From the NCBI GenBank assembly GCA_030144725.1, contig JASKMD010000008.1, positions 3,582,108-3,646,107 on the forward strand: a DNA stretch of 64,000 nt. The letters are read 5' to 3'. The translations under genes and the position numbers were made by a program. This stretch comes from Haematococcus lacustris. Taxonomy: Eukaryota; Chlorophyta; Chlorophyceae; Chlamydomonadales; Haematococcaceae. Positions 50,231 through 61,454 of this stretch are shown here, piece after piece. Position 1 is the stretch's first letter. Every line of letters starts with the position of its first letter. Under the pieces are notes generated by a model. The model searched no databases. It was not told the origin of the DNA and was given only the letters and a program-made list of their open reading frames with translations.

Positions 50231-52361
50231 GGGGACCTGCTTGCACCTCTGCGATAGTACTTGCTGCCCGCTGGGCTGATGATGGAGGCGGTGGGAGTGT
50301 CCAGCTGGAGGGGGCAGTGTTGGGTGCTTCCAGGGTCACCAGCAACCAGGCGAGATGGCCATGGCGTGCAGTCCGCCGGTCTGCTGATGCTGGTCTGCTG
50401 ATGGGACCAGCGCCAAGCCTGATGGGGAATGGGCGGTGGCCTGGCTCATGTACATGAGGGAGCCAAGCACTAGGGAGCAACTGAGGTAGGGTGCTGGCAG
50501 ATGACAAACATCTCATGATGTGGTGATGAGGGTCAGGAGCATCAGAAGCAGGCCCTGGGTGCTGGCTGGCAGTGCTGGGGCTGCAGGCCCACCTTGAGAT
50601 ATGTGGCGGGGAGGTACAGGGCCTGGGCTATGGGCTTCAGGGAGGGTGACAGCTGTATGAGTCCCATGCATGAGCACTCCAGGGGTGAGAAGTAGTAATG
50701 CTTGTACCTGCTTCAGGGCAAGGGCACGGCTTTGGCCCTCTTTTGGCTTTGGTGATTTGAAAGGGAGCTGAATGCAAGACTTACTCTGGCTCATACTGCT
50801 CCATCAGCAGGACGGGTGAAGCCAACAGTACCAGGAGACAGTACCTGTCAGCCCGTGTGAGTTCCCCGTGAGTTGGAATGGCAGAGGGGCGATGGATAGC
50901 CTAGACCCCACCCGTAGTTCGCCAGCTTCCGGCTGCCATCGTCCACTACCTGCGGTGGTGCAGGCGCCATCGCCTCTAGTGCTGACACTGTAGCAAACGC
51001 CTCGGTCACTCTCGATTGGCAACGTCACAATTTTCATTGCCTCATCTTGACCAAATGCAGATTGCCAGTACAAGGCTCGTGTAGCCCAGATAGATTGGCA
51101 TGATCAGCATTGCGGAAGGCGCAAGAGGCAGTTAACACTTCACAACTTTCAATACAAGTCGTTCATAGTGCAGTCAGAAGTTTGGCCCCCGCATGAGCCG
51201 GACCCTCGGCACCTGCTGCAGCTTGTTCTTATGAGATCCCGGTTGGTCTCTCTCAACAGCCACTTTTCACCGCCACCGGTGGGGCCTTGGGAGCCCTGGG
51301 CTAGGGCTTGGGCCTAGGCCTGGTGCGCGGCTTGGGTAGTTTGGGGTGGGGCTTTCTGGGGTTGTTGCCGGAGGGTGGAGCTGGGGCTGGGGTGGGGTAA
51401 GGGAAACAGGTTGCGGCTACTGAAGCGTGGCCCAGGGCCAGTGGCCCTAGGGGCCAGGCGAGGTCAATGACAGAGGGAGGGTGGCCCCAGCGCCCATAGC
51501 AGTGGCGGCAGCGGTGGTGAGGTGCCCCAATGGCCTGACTCAAAGAGTTGGGTGGCCAACACGGATAGTAGCGGGTGCAAGGGGGGTCATGAACATGGCT
51601 GGGCTGCAGGGGAGGGAGCCGGGCCGCAGGTCATCTGCAAGGTGAGTCAGCAACACAACACGTTGCACTCCTGATGCTAAGAATGCGACACCAAGCGCCA
51701 GTTTAGGACCGCCTGAGGCGGGACGGTCACTATTGATAAGGCTCTGTTAGACTTATTCCGGCCGGTCCGGCCTGCGACCTACATAACTTGGCCTGGATGC
51801 AGGCGGCCCAGCCTCGTCGCTGTCTCTATCGCGCTTCCGTCCCAGAGCCATACAGGCCCTAGCCTATTCCGGACACCTGCGGACTAAAGATACTGGTGGG
51901 CGCTACTGATTTCAGAAGCTTGTTCAGTGCTTTGACGGAGTTTAACATGGCAAACACGCACCAGGTGCAACCAGGTCACGGCGCGGGGCAAACGCGGAAA
52001 CGCGGATCCTTGGGCCACATAGATCACACATAAATTTCGACGTTGCAAGGGAGGCTTGCGACTGAAAATTTTCGACGTTGCAAGGGGTGGTGCAGCCGCG
52101 CGATGCAGCTCTGTATAGCATTCAGAGCCGTACGGCAGGACAGGGCAATACGAATGTTTCCATTTGTGCGAGCGATATCTGCCCGATGGGCGAATGCGGT
52201 CGGGAATGCAGCTGGTCAGGGGCTGAGGCCACAGAGCAGTCAACCTGACATCGTCTTGCTGGCGAGACAGCTCCTGGCCCCATGCAGCCATAATGTGTGG
52301 CCGGGACATGGCTGGACGGGACGGTCACAATTAACAAGGCGGCACATGGCATGATCAGCAG
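50231..52361. other. Interval with weak minus-strand exon candidates only
   Basis: On the minus strand there are three short stretches that look codon-like: 51073 leftward (MYWQSAFGQDEAMKIVTLP), about 50860-50785 (a hydrophobic run YCLLVLLASPVLLMEQYEPE) and about 50770-50710 (LPFKSPKPKEGQSRALALKQ). I could not join them in consistent phase. At 52035-52050 and 52070-52085 the 16-mer TTTCGACGTTGCAAGG is directly repeated. The rest shows nothing recognisable. Confidence 0.3.
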
Positions 52362-52657
52362 GCCTGGGTCGTGCACCTCCCTCACGCATTGTGATTGAGT
52401 ACGACCCCGCGGACGTGGACAGGTTCATTGCCGTGGCAGACCTGCTGGAGGACACCTTCCCGGCCATCATTGTGGAGGGTAATGAAGAAGGTGCAGAAGG
52501 CAGGCAAGGGTCATTTGAAGTACGGTCAGAAGGGCAACTCGTGTTCAGCAGGCTGTCAGAGCTGCGCCTCCCAGACCCAGACCTCATTCTTGAGAGAGTG
52601 ACCAGCAGAATGACTATGCCAGCAGGTCCCGCGCCACAGGGCCCTGGGTGTGGTTAG
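52362..52657 (+). CDS. Rdx-family (SelW/MIEN1-like) thioredoxin-fold protein, 5' part missing
   Basis: The terminal exon begins after the acceptor at 52360-52361 and reads RIVIEYDPADVDRFIAVAD, then a helix, EDTFPAII, then RQGSFEVRSEGQLVFSRL and DPDLILERV before a stop at 52655-52657. This matches the Rdx pattern (V.IEYC..C......L...L...FP......G.FEV...G.LVFS.L), closest to MIEN1. The redox Cys-x-x-Cys (or Sec) is replaced by Asp-Pro-Ala-Asp, so thiol redox chemistry is not expected. I find no in-frame ATG here. An upstream exon must supply the start, and I could not identify it. A pseudogene cannot be excluded, although the frame is clean. Confidence 0.5.
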
Positions 52658-53657
52658 GGTGATCCAATCCCAACATCCATGTGGGTGGTTGGGCTGTTGG
52701 TTGGGTGGTTGGTGGGTGGGCAGGTGGGTGGGTGGGTTGGTGCTCTTGTCCCCTTGAGTACACCTGCCTGCCAGGACACCATCTTGTTTTCTTTTGGCAG
52801 CAGAGCGGGTCGGTGGTGGGTGGGTGGTGGGTGGGTGAGCTCTCTGTGTGCCTAGGAGCAAATGCCACCCACTAAGCCTGCTCTTATCCCTTCATGTGCT
52901 TGGCAGCAGACTGCCAGCTTCTGCGTGCATGTTCAGGGCACGGCATGGGATGGGGCAGTTGTGCAGGGCAGCAGGGCAGCTGGGGTGGGACATGCATGTG
53001 CACATTGTTGACTAGGCCAGTGGAGTGATGCCGCGAGCCGAACACTGGAGCAGTGGGCAGACCAGGCTGATGATAGCTGGCCACGGCAACAGTCCATGCA
53101 TGGTCATTTGTCAAGGACTACTGGCATCCACCCGCACCAGCCACTGCTCTTACCTCATGCCGCTCGGAAGCAGTTGACAGTTGGAAGGAGGAGCATGTGT
53201 GTGACTCAGGTTTTGAAAGCGACACCTGTTTATGGCACTACAGAAAACGCCAGGTGTCTCTGTGCCTCAAGTATGATCCAATAGGGTTGCCTCCAACGAC
53301 ACCCGACGTTTTCCTTCTGTTTGAAAAGAAAGGCTAAATGTCTGCCTTGACTCAAGCCGCTTGAATTTCTCCTCTCACATGGGCTCATACGCCAGCCCGG
53401 TGTACAAATGCTTTTGGTAGTCCCGCCAGCTAATGCCCAGGAGTCGCTGGTTATGGGTCGCATGGACCTACTTCCCAACTGAACATGCAAATCATGAGAC
53501 ACACAGTGCTCTTCCACACACATTACTCAGCGGCACTGTACAACCAGGCTGCCGCGCTGTTCCAACCGCTGCGCTGCCACAATCGCAATGCGAACGTAGA
53601 AAAACTGCGGAGCTGCCGACAGATGGTAGTGCGCAATTTATTGGTGGCGTCGATGTG
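52658..53657. other. Interval with GGTTGG/GGTGGG-rich sequence, no gene seen
   Basis: Around 52684-52740 and 52812-52840 the sequence is made of ggttgggtgg and gggtgggtgg units. No frame with recognisable motifs is found. The right end would contain the 5' region of the TTC14-like gene. Confidence 0.4.
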
Positions 53658-56600
53658 ATGAGCGGAGAATCGTTCCTGCGACTCCAGGAGCTCGTCTCTC
53701 GGACGAGGCACGAGGTCATGGAGTAGTGTCCTCAAGCAGATCGCAATTGCATTAAGATGCAGTTTGCAGTCCCCAACACCCCACCAGTACAGCCAGCCCT
53801 CCCCAAGCACGGCCTTCCTGCCTGCCGCTGCACCTGCTCGCAGTTGCTACCTCTACAAGCCCAGGAAGCTGCAGCAACTAACAGTGGCCAGCCTGCCCTT
53901 GCCCACCAAGACACGGCAGCATGCACATACCAGCCTTGCTGGGCCTGGTCACCCCTTCCCTCCTTCACCTCCCTGCATCAGCAAGCTCATTCCCAACCAA
54001 GCGGCACCGCCAGGCAGCAGAGCAGCAGCCACACACCTCCTGACCCCCCTCATGGTGACGCGAGCAGCAGCAAGCTGTTCCTTAACCAGATGTGCAGGTA
54101 GGGTGCATTCCCTCTCTAGGTGCTGGTGCAGTCAGCGCAGCAACCACACCATGAAGGAAGCAGCCCCCTGATGGTGCTGGGTAGCCTTCCACCCCCCTCC
54201 TTTTCCTCAATCCTCCCTGCACTCCCTCTCTTTGTAGGCACATGTTGTAGAAGAGTGTCAGAAAAGGAGGGTTGCAGAGACCTGACAGCTGAACAGGCCT
54301 GGCAGCAGAGCTAGTGCGGCTGGCGCCCAGAAGTGTGTCAGTGTGATGTGATGCATGGTGCCAGCTGCATCGTGCGCAGGGAGGAGGAGGGCCAGGAGGT
54401 CAGCCCCTTCCTGGCCGCCCTGCTCAGCGGCCGTGGCTACACCTCCCCCCACAGCGGCCCCGCCCTAGCAGTCGCCTGCGGGCTGGCAGCGCCGCATGAC
54501 CACCTTGCGTACAGCCTGGTGGTCCCGGGTGCCAGCGAGGCGGGCGTGGAGCGGGTGCGGGCGGTGCTGAAGCGGCGCATCAGCACCTCCTGGTCCCTGG
54601 AGGCCGTGAAGCAAGGCGTGGTGCACGCCAAGGCTGGTGCGCATGAGGGGGTGACAGGGGGGCGCACAGGGGGGTGGGTCAGGACCCTGCTGCTGACAAC
54701 CATAGTGTGGTGATGGAGGTTGAGATGCAGACGTCAGGGCACCAGGTGGCATGGCAGACTTTGTACATGGGAGGGGCATGTGGCAGGGGGGTGCAAATAA
54801 GAGCGGGGGTGGGGCTGGGAGCGGGGGGTCTGCCTTGTTTTGGTATCTGTGCCTGCCCAGCTCATGAGGGGCAGAGTGTGATGGGGGCAACATGGAGTGC
54901 AGAAGATCGCATGGCTGTTTTGGCCCATGCCCATGGCTGGTCAATGATGCTGTGACTTGCTGCTCTGTCAACAACCACCCTGGTGCTTGGCCTGTACGGC
55001 ACCCTCACAGCCTGGCCAGCAGCAGAGCTAGCAGCTAGCTCCCCAGGCTGCATCTAGCCCCACACAGCCTTGCACAGCCCCGCACAGCCCCGCACAATGT
55101 GCCACCCTTGGCCTGGGTGGGCAAGCAGTCAGCCCTGCCTGACACCATAGGTTAGCAGGGTGCAGCAGCAGGTCGCAGCAGGAGGGTGTCACAGCAGTGC
55201 GCCTGACCCGTTGCTGTGAGCAGAGCGCAGGCTGCAGGCGGGCCATTGGAAGGAGCCAGCTGTCAGGTGCTCATTGTCAGACGCAGGGCTCTTGTCACAG
55301 TGCCTTGGCTCAGGGGGATGACCCACGGGCACAAAAGCAGCTGCCTTCTTCCCCTCCACCCCAGCCAGGCTGTCGCTCTCTCACTCTGCCATGGGCCAGG
55401 CGCGTTGCCCTGCTGCTGCTGGCCCTGCTGGTGGCAGGCAGGTGGCAGGAGGCGCACCGCTGCTACGACAAGGCGCTGGAGCTGCAGCCGGACAATGCTG
55501 ATGCCCATGTGGCGCGGTGAGCCCCTGATCTGCAGCCAGTCACCCTGGCAGCCCACCCTGGCCCCCACAGCCCCCTGGCAGCCTGCAGTGAGGGGCCCCT
55601 GCTCCCTGCCTGCCTGGCCTGCCTCTGCCCTCCTTCCCTCCCCTCCTCTCCCCTGACCCTGACCCCTGCTGCTGCAAGCCTGACCCAGTGACCCCTGCAG
55701 CCTCAGTCCTGGCCGCACCTGGCAGCGCTGCCACCCACCCTTGACATCAGCGCTGCCACCGTGCCTTGCTGCCTGCCTGGCCTCCTTGTCCGCTGCCTGG
55801 TCCCCCTTCCCTTTCCACCCCCAAAAGATGCACGCCACCTGCCTCTGCCTCAGAGGCCCCCCCTGCTGCCCACCCCTGCCTCCCTTGCTGCCTGCCCGCC
55901 AGGGGTGCAGCCCTGGCCATGGAATCCCAGCTGGCCAGCGCTGCGCACAGCTTCCGCCTGGCCCTGGCCATCGACCCTGACAGCCGCAACGCTGCAGCTT
56001 ACCTGGAGCAAGGTGCGCTGCAGCCAGGCAGCTGGAGTGTGCTGACGCCGCTCCCTTCTTCCACTGCCCCACCACTCTTGCCACTGCCTTGCACTGGTGG
56101 GGCCTACACACTGGCCAGCAGCACAGCAGAATCCAGCCATGTGGAGCACCAGCGCTGCACCGGCGTACAAGTAGACCAGCAGCGCTGCAAGCCGCTGCCT
56201 TTTCAGAGTGAGGCCTGGGCAGTCTGCCAGCATGTGCCAGCCGTGATGCATTGGGCAGAGCAGCCACCAGGGCACCACAGGCTCACCAGGGGGGCTGCCA
56301 GCACTCAAGGGCTGATGGCTCCCAGCCCCACCACCCACCCACCACACCACCACGCACCCACCCACCCACCACACCACCACCACCCACCCACCCACCACAC
56401 CACCACCCACCCACCCACCACCACCACCCCCTGCCTGCTGTGGCTGGTGCAGTGCAGCGGAAGGCGGAGCAAGAGGGCTTGGACCTAAGCCACCCCACAC
56501 CCCACCACCCCGCACCAGAAACTGCCACAGCTGCTGGTGGCACCCAGCCTGCTGCAGACAGCTCTGAGCCTGCCCCACCCACCAGCCCACGCCGCACAGG

Positions 56601-57496
56601 CAGCCAGGCAGGGCCCAGTGGGGGCCCTTTGGCAGCGTCTGACCCGTGGGTATGGCGGGCGTGGGGGGCGGCGGGGCAAGCCTGCAAGGAGGGTCGGGGC
56701 GGCGGGGTGGAGGCCAGGGCAGCGCCAGGTGTACCTAGCGAGGGTCAGGAGCTTGACACGGCTCAGCGCGGGCGTGCCGCCAGCCCCGCCTCCTCAGGTG
56801 CGCTCAGGGCCGTGTGAGGTCCGTCACACTGCTGTGTGCACCGTGTTGGTGGAGGTGGTGGTGGTGGCCTGTCACAGCGGGCAGCCCTGGGGTAGGTGGG
56901 CAGGTGGCGTGCAGGCAAGCGTCATCTGGACCCAGCGGCTCAGGCTCTGACTTTGCCTCAGGCCCTAGGTCGGCCCCAGCCCCTGGCCCTAACCTCCTCT
57001 CCATAGGACGCTTACTGGTCGCGATCTATGACCTTCTCTGTGCAGGGCTTAGTGATGGTAGACATGGTGGTGGGTTCAAGGGATGGGTGTCGTGCGCTTG
57101 TCATGCTGTAGTGGCAGAATTTCAATACAGGAGGGACACAGCCGGTCACATGAAGGTCACATTGCTGCAGATGAGGGATGCGTATATCACCATGACCGTC
57201 GCCACCATGATGAACACCACCATCACTGGCATGACCATGGCATGTGCATTGCATTGGCTGGCAATGGCCACATGCTCATAATGTGTGCTGGGCTGGGCGC
57301 AGGCAGCAAAGGTGATGGCCACAGCAGCTTGTCAGAGGGGGAGGCGGAGCTGCAGGACCTGGGCCAGGCGGATATGTCTTCTGCTGTCAAGGAAGCCTTG
57401 GCTATGGTGCTGGCGGCACGGCGCAAGTCATCCGGCCGGAAAAAAGACAAGTCCAAGAAGGAGAAGCATGGGAAGAAGAAAAAGAGGAAGAAGTGA
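53658..57496 (+). CDS. TTC14-like tetratricopeptide repeat protein
   Basis: Exons supported by phase and similarity: 53658-53722, 54380-54636, 55438-55516, 55903-56012, then 56453 to about 56650, and a last exon from about 57300 to 57496. The key stretch is RISTSWSLEAVKQGVVHAKA joined to GRWQEAHRCYDKALELQPDN, ADAHVARGAALAMESQLASA and AHSFRLALAIDPDSRNAAAY. It parallels animal TTC14: SASWALKCVK, then GRHVDAMNEYNKALEID, then EALVARGALYA, then NARKYL. The C terminus is extremely basic (KSSGRKKDKSKKEKHGKKKK), as in that family. The N-terminal S1 domain of TTC14 is not visible, so either the alga lacks it or 5' exons are missing. The junction between exon 5 and the last exon is unresolved. TTC14 is nuclear and RNA-associated by family; the role here is inferred. 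Confidence 0.65.
56330..56425 (+). repeat. (CCCACCCACCACACCAC)n minisatellite in the TTC14-like gene
   Basis: About five imperfect copies of a 17-25 bp C/A-rich unit just upstream of the acceptor at 56451-56452. It is intronic in the proposed model. Confidence 0.75.
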
Positions 57497-57577
57497 CGGG
57501 ATTGAGGGAGAAGGGTCTCACTTGCACCCCAGGCTCTGTCCGTCTCGTGCAGCCCCATGCCATAAGCTGTAGTGCAC

Positions 57578-57945
57578 GTCGGACAATTTCCCCCGGGTCA
57601 TCGAAACCTGTCGATTTTTGCAAAATCAATGGGGTCAGCGAAATAGAATCGATTGCGATCGAAGGCGGTCGAAGCTGATCGAAATATGTCGAGCGACCGA
57701 TGGGGGGCCGCCAGAGACTCCCCCCGGGTTATCGAAACCTGTCGATTGTCGCAAAATCGATGGGGTCGTCGAAATAGGGTCGATTGCGGTCGAAGCTGGT
57801 TGAAAGCTGCCGAGCAATCGATGGGCTGGCCGCCGGAGACTTCCCCCGGGTCATCGAAACCTGTCGATTGTTGCAAAGTCGACAGGGTCATCGAAAAAGG
57901 GTCGATTGCGGTCGAAGTTGGTTGAAAGAGTTTGGTTGGCTGAGA
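57578..57945 (-). repeat. Y-module tandem array of TIR3 copy 2
   Basis: Three units, each beginning with 'cccgggtcatcgaaacctgt' or a one-base variant, at about 57593, 57722 and 57845. Units carry 'gcaaaatcgatggggtc' and 'gtcgattgcggtcgaag'. They are the inverse complement of the Y units at 17160-17474. Confidence 0.85.
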
Positions 57946-58945
57946 CGGGCGAGACCCGTAAACAGCATGTCGGGTCGTTGTTAACCCGTCCATCTATGCC
58001 ACACGGTATGCCCCAAGGTTACAAACTTACGGGTTGCATGTATGTTTCGCTAAGGAAGCGCGAAGGAAGCAAAGGGATCGCGAAGGACAGCACACTGCCA
58101 CACCAAACACGCATCCAGGAGCTAGCAGCCAGGAGGAGCTGGCAGCCAGGAGGAGCCAGGAGCAGCCAGGAACAAATCGCAGCCAAAGGCGTAGCTACGA
58201 GCAAGCCAGGCGTCGCCAGCCAGCAGCCATAGCAAGCATGCGACCAGGTTGAGCGAAAGGAGCAAGAGGCGGCGAGGTGTAGAGAATAGTAAGCCAGGGG
58301 AAAGGTGCGCTGTGAGGAGCAAGGTGCGGCGCTCATCGATTTTGTGGCTCATGTTGAGCGCCTTTAGTTGAAGAAGAAATCCAGTTAGACAGAAGACTTA
58401 CCGTGCATTAACAGAGGAGCTTCCACAGCCTACCGGGAAGGTACGATGAACAGCACCGGAAAGGTACGATGATCATCGACAAATGCAAATCCTCTAATGA
58501 GCTGGCGAGATAGCAACTATTGGTAAAGGATGTGTGTCTCATGTTGCTTGGGTTGCTTGCAGGTAAAGTGGATTGGAGGTGGAAGTGAATTGGAGGAGCC
58601 TTGAGCGCAGGAGCAGTCGTTAGCCAGAATCTAAGAAGTGCAGCCAAGGGAAGCAGCTTGGCAGAACAGCCATGAGCAGCCAGGAGCGGCCAGGAGCAGT
58701 TGGAAGCGGCAGTGATGAGCGGCAGCGATGAGCAGCAACCTCCCCCCCTTGCCGCCGCCCCCCTCACCCCATACCAAACCCCATTTCCCCCTCCTCACAC
58801 ACCTCACCTAGCAAATTGTGAGTGGCTAGCCCTTGCAAATGTGTGGCTCCATGTACCTGGTCTGACCGCTGTCATGCCCTTGTTTTTCTGCAGGTTTTCT
58901 GCATCAATAAACCTCTCACGCCCAGCCCAGCCCCAATTCAATGCT

Positions 58946-59265
58946 CCCCTCCCCTCCCCTCCCCTCCCCTCCCCTCCCCTCCCCTCCCCTCCCCTCCCCT
59001 CCCCTCCCCTCCCCTCCCCTCCCCTCCCCTCCCCTCCCCTCCCCTCCCCTCCCCTCCCCTCCCCTCCCCTCCCCTCCCCTCCCCTCCCCTCCCCTCCCCT
59101 CCCCTCCCCTCCCCTCCCCTCCCCTCCCCTCCCCTCCCCTCCCCTCCCCTCCCCTCCCCTCCCCTCCCCTCCCCTCCCCTCCCCTCCCCTCCCCTCCCCT
59201 CCCCTCCCCTCCCCTCCCCTCCCCTCCCCTCCCCTCCCCTCCCCTCCCCTCCCCTCCCCTCCCCT
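58946..59265 (+). repeat. (CCCCT)64 array inside TIR3 copy 2
   Basis: 320 nt of perfect pentamer. All six reading frames across it are open and give long Pro-Ser-Pro-Leu or Gly-Glu repeats, which are not genes. The complementary AGGGG strand has strong G-quadruplex potential. Confidence 0.97.
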
Positions 59266-60246
59266 CCCTGAGGCAGCCATACAAGAAAGCGGCAGCCATA
59301 CTGGGGCATGAGGACGCAAGCAGCCAAGAGCCAACGTGAGTGCACATGCTGTTGGGGTGTTTGGCCAGCCTGCCCACCTCTAGTCATGCATGTCCTTGTT
59401 TGTTGATCACAAGCATGCCCCTGGCTTGCTGCAGGTCTAACCGTCACACTCCAACCCCTTGGTTGCTTCCCCCTAACCCTACCCTGTCCCATCACCAACA
59501 CCACCAGGTCTCCTACACCCCCCTTCCCCCCTCCCCCTCACTTCCCCCCGACAGCATAGTTCCCTCCATACCCTACCCAGCAGCCAGGAGCAAGACCCAT
59601 CTTCTCCCTCTTCTCCCTGCTTAATCTCATTCCTCTTCTCCCTCTCGTGCCTGCCCTCTCTTCTCCCCCTTCTCCCTCTTCTACCTAACCCCTTTAATAA
59701 GTGGCTAACCGCCTGCCGGTAGGTGGCTGACCCAGCTCAGCCCAGCCCAACTTGCCTCCTGCCCCTTCCTCCTTCCTATCCCCCTTCCTCCTTTCCTCTG
59801 CTGTCCTTTGCAAGTCCGCCACCCCGTCTACTTCCCCCCACCCCAGCGGGCAGCTTGGAGCGGGAAGCCTGGAGCAGGCAGCCCGGAGTCGGCGCTAGTA
59901 GTAGCAGCCAACCCAGCCTCTCCAGCCATGCCATGCCCACACATCACAAGGGGACAGCCAAGCCAAGCACTTGGGTGGTTTTGCCAGGCCGTGCTTGTTG
60001 TGCGACATGGCTTGTTGGTGGTGGTGTGGTGTGGTCTCACCTTGGTGTGTTAATCTTGGTGTTCTTGTTTCTGTTGTTGTTGTGTTGGCCTTGGTGTTAT
60101 TGTTGGTGTTGTGTCACGTGTTGCCGTAGGTCAGCATTCCCGTAGGTCTTGTGCTTTGGCAGTAAGCCAGTGTAACATCGATGAGTTTCTTGCATCGATC
60201 CCCCATCGAATTGATGGATAGAGCTGGCTCGAAACTGCCTGTTACA

Positions 60247-60340
60247 TGCCTCGAACATGCCTCAAACATGCCTCGAACATGCCTCAAACATGCCTCGAAC
60301 ATGCCTCAAACACGCCTCGAACAGGCCTCAAACACGCCTC
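60247..60340 (-). repeat. X-module short tandem repeats of TIR3 copy 2
   Basis: Units of 22 bp are made of two 11-mers, cctcgaacatg and cctcaaacatg (with late variants), repeated four to five times. The counterpart in copy 1 is at about 14438-14515 in inverse orientation. Confidence 0.8.
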
Positions 60341-60478
60341 GAAATCACACAAATCGATACCCCCATCGAATCGACAGCTCACCCCATCGAGCGATTGGGC
60401 CGATATCAGTCGGCGTCGGTCCCCCTAATCGGTCCGCATTCGAGGCGCGATCGGCGGGGGGGAAAATGTCCGACGCAC

Positions 60479-61299
60479 CTGGTGGAAGCCTGCGTGTTGA
60501 GTCCTACAAGCCGTTGCGCCTGCAACTCCTTGTCGTCGCTTCGTCCATCGACCTATGCAGGCCCGAACCATGCACATGGCCACCAGGCCATCACAGACCC
60601 CATGATGATGGTGCACACCCACCCACCCACCCACCCTGTCACGGCCTGTCAGTCGGGCACCGCAGCAATCCAGACCTGGCGCACTCACATTGGCTTACAT
60701 GTTCCCGATGCTGGTTCTGCTTCGAAATGGTGAGCCTGCTTGTCGATGGGCGTCTTGTCGAGGCGGCTACGCAGCTTCTTGTTTAACAACGCATCATAAC
60801 ACAGCAACATCACAAACGATTGGAGTGCATCAATGGAAAGCAAACCTGTTGACAAAGCAGCCGAACATGAAGGAGCCAGTCAACCAGGCTTGTGAAAATT
60901 GCAGAAAAATTGCAGAAAATCTGAACGTTTTCACTGCACATCTGAAAGTGCCGGGTGTTGCCCCCGGTCAGATCGCAGATCGGGTGTTGCAGAGTGATTG
61001 GCTTGGCTGTGATAGGCTTGGCTGGCGCGAGCGCGCTACAGCCACAGCGGAAGAAGCGCGAGCCAGAAAACGCCACAGATGGCGGATCCACGGACATGCA
61101 TCTTTTAAACTGGCTTGCATGTCTGACCTTTGGCAAACTAAGTATTTCTGCATTTCGAACACTGCAGGCCTACAGACAAGCCGCGTTTTTTCACTGACGA
61201 TGAAACTCTTTCAGTTTTTCATGAAGCCTGCAGCCTGCAGTCAACACACCAACAAATTCAAACCCACATCCATAACCACGTGACCAGGGTCGCCACCCA
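60479..61299. other. Interval between TIR3 copy 2 and element F copy 4
   Basis: A 197-codon frame (60690-61283, plus) has no motif I recognise and no supporting splice structure. A (CCCA)n run lies at about 60616-60634. The sequence is less GC-rich than average. It may be older transposon-derived DNA. Confidence 0.35.
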
Positions 61300-61454
61300 C
61301 CCCTCCAAATGTGTCACAGCCCCTTCATCCCTCACTAGTACCTCCATAAGAGTCGAACTACTAAGGACCACTCAGGAAGGTGTCAAGGGGCTGTGTGAAC
61401 TTATGTTCCCATGCACATGGCACGAGCGCGTGACACCTACACCATGCACATGGC

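Larger units (their letters stand above)
57578..60474 (-). mobile_element. TIR3 copy 2 (inverted), with perfect 4 bp target duplication
   Basis: The left end is GTCGGACAATTTCCCCC and the right end GGGGGAAAATGTCCGAC. The tetramer GCAC flanks both ends (57574-57577 and 60475-60478). Read from right to left, the order matches copy 1: the X module with cctcgaacatg/cctcaaacatg repeats (60474 to about 60115), the Z module (about 60110-59290), the pentamer tract, a divergent middle, and the Y array of units of about 123-129 bp (57945-57578). Insertion is 81 bp past the stop codon of the TTC14-like gene, so the element probably lies in its 3' UTR or terminator region. No transposase frame is seen. 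Confidence 0.8.

Noticed and set aside
52391..52657. Selenoprotein with a TGA-encoded selenocysteine
   Set aside because: The frame has no in-frame TGA at the redox position. Codons there read GAC CCC GCG GAC, so both redox positions are Asp.
58804..59504. Long open frames (Pro-Ser-Pro-Leu and Gly-Glu repeats) on both strands
   Set aside because: They are translations of the perfect (CCCCT)64 array, in which all frames are open. No unique coding sequence or splice sites support them.
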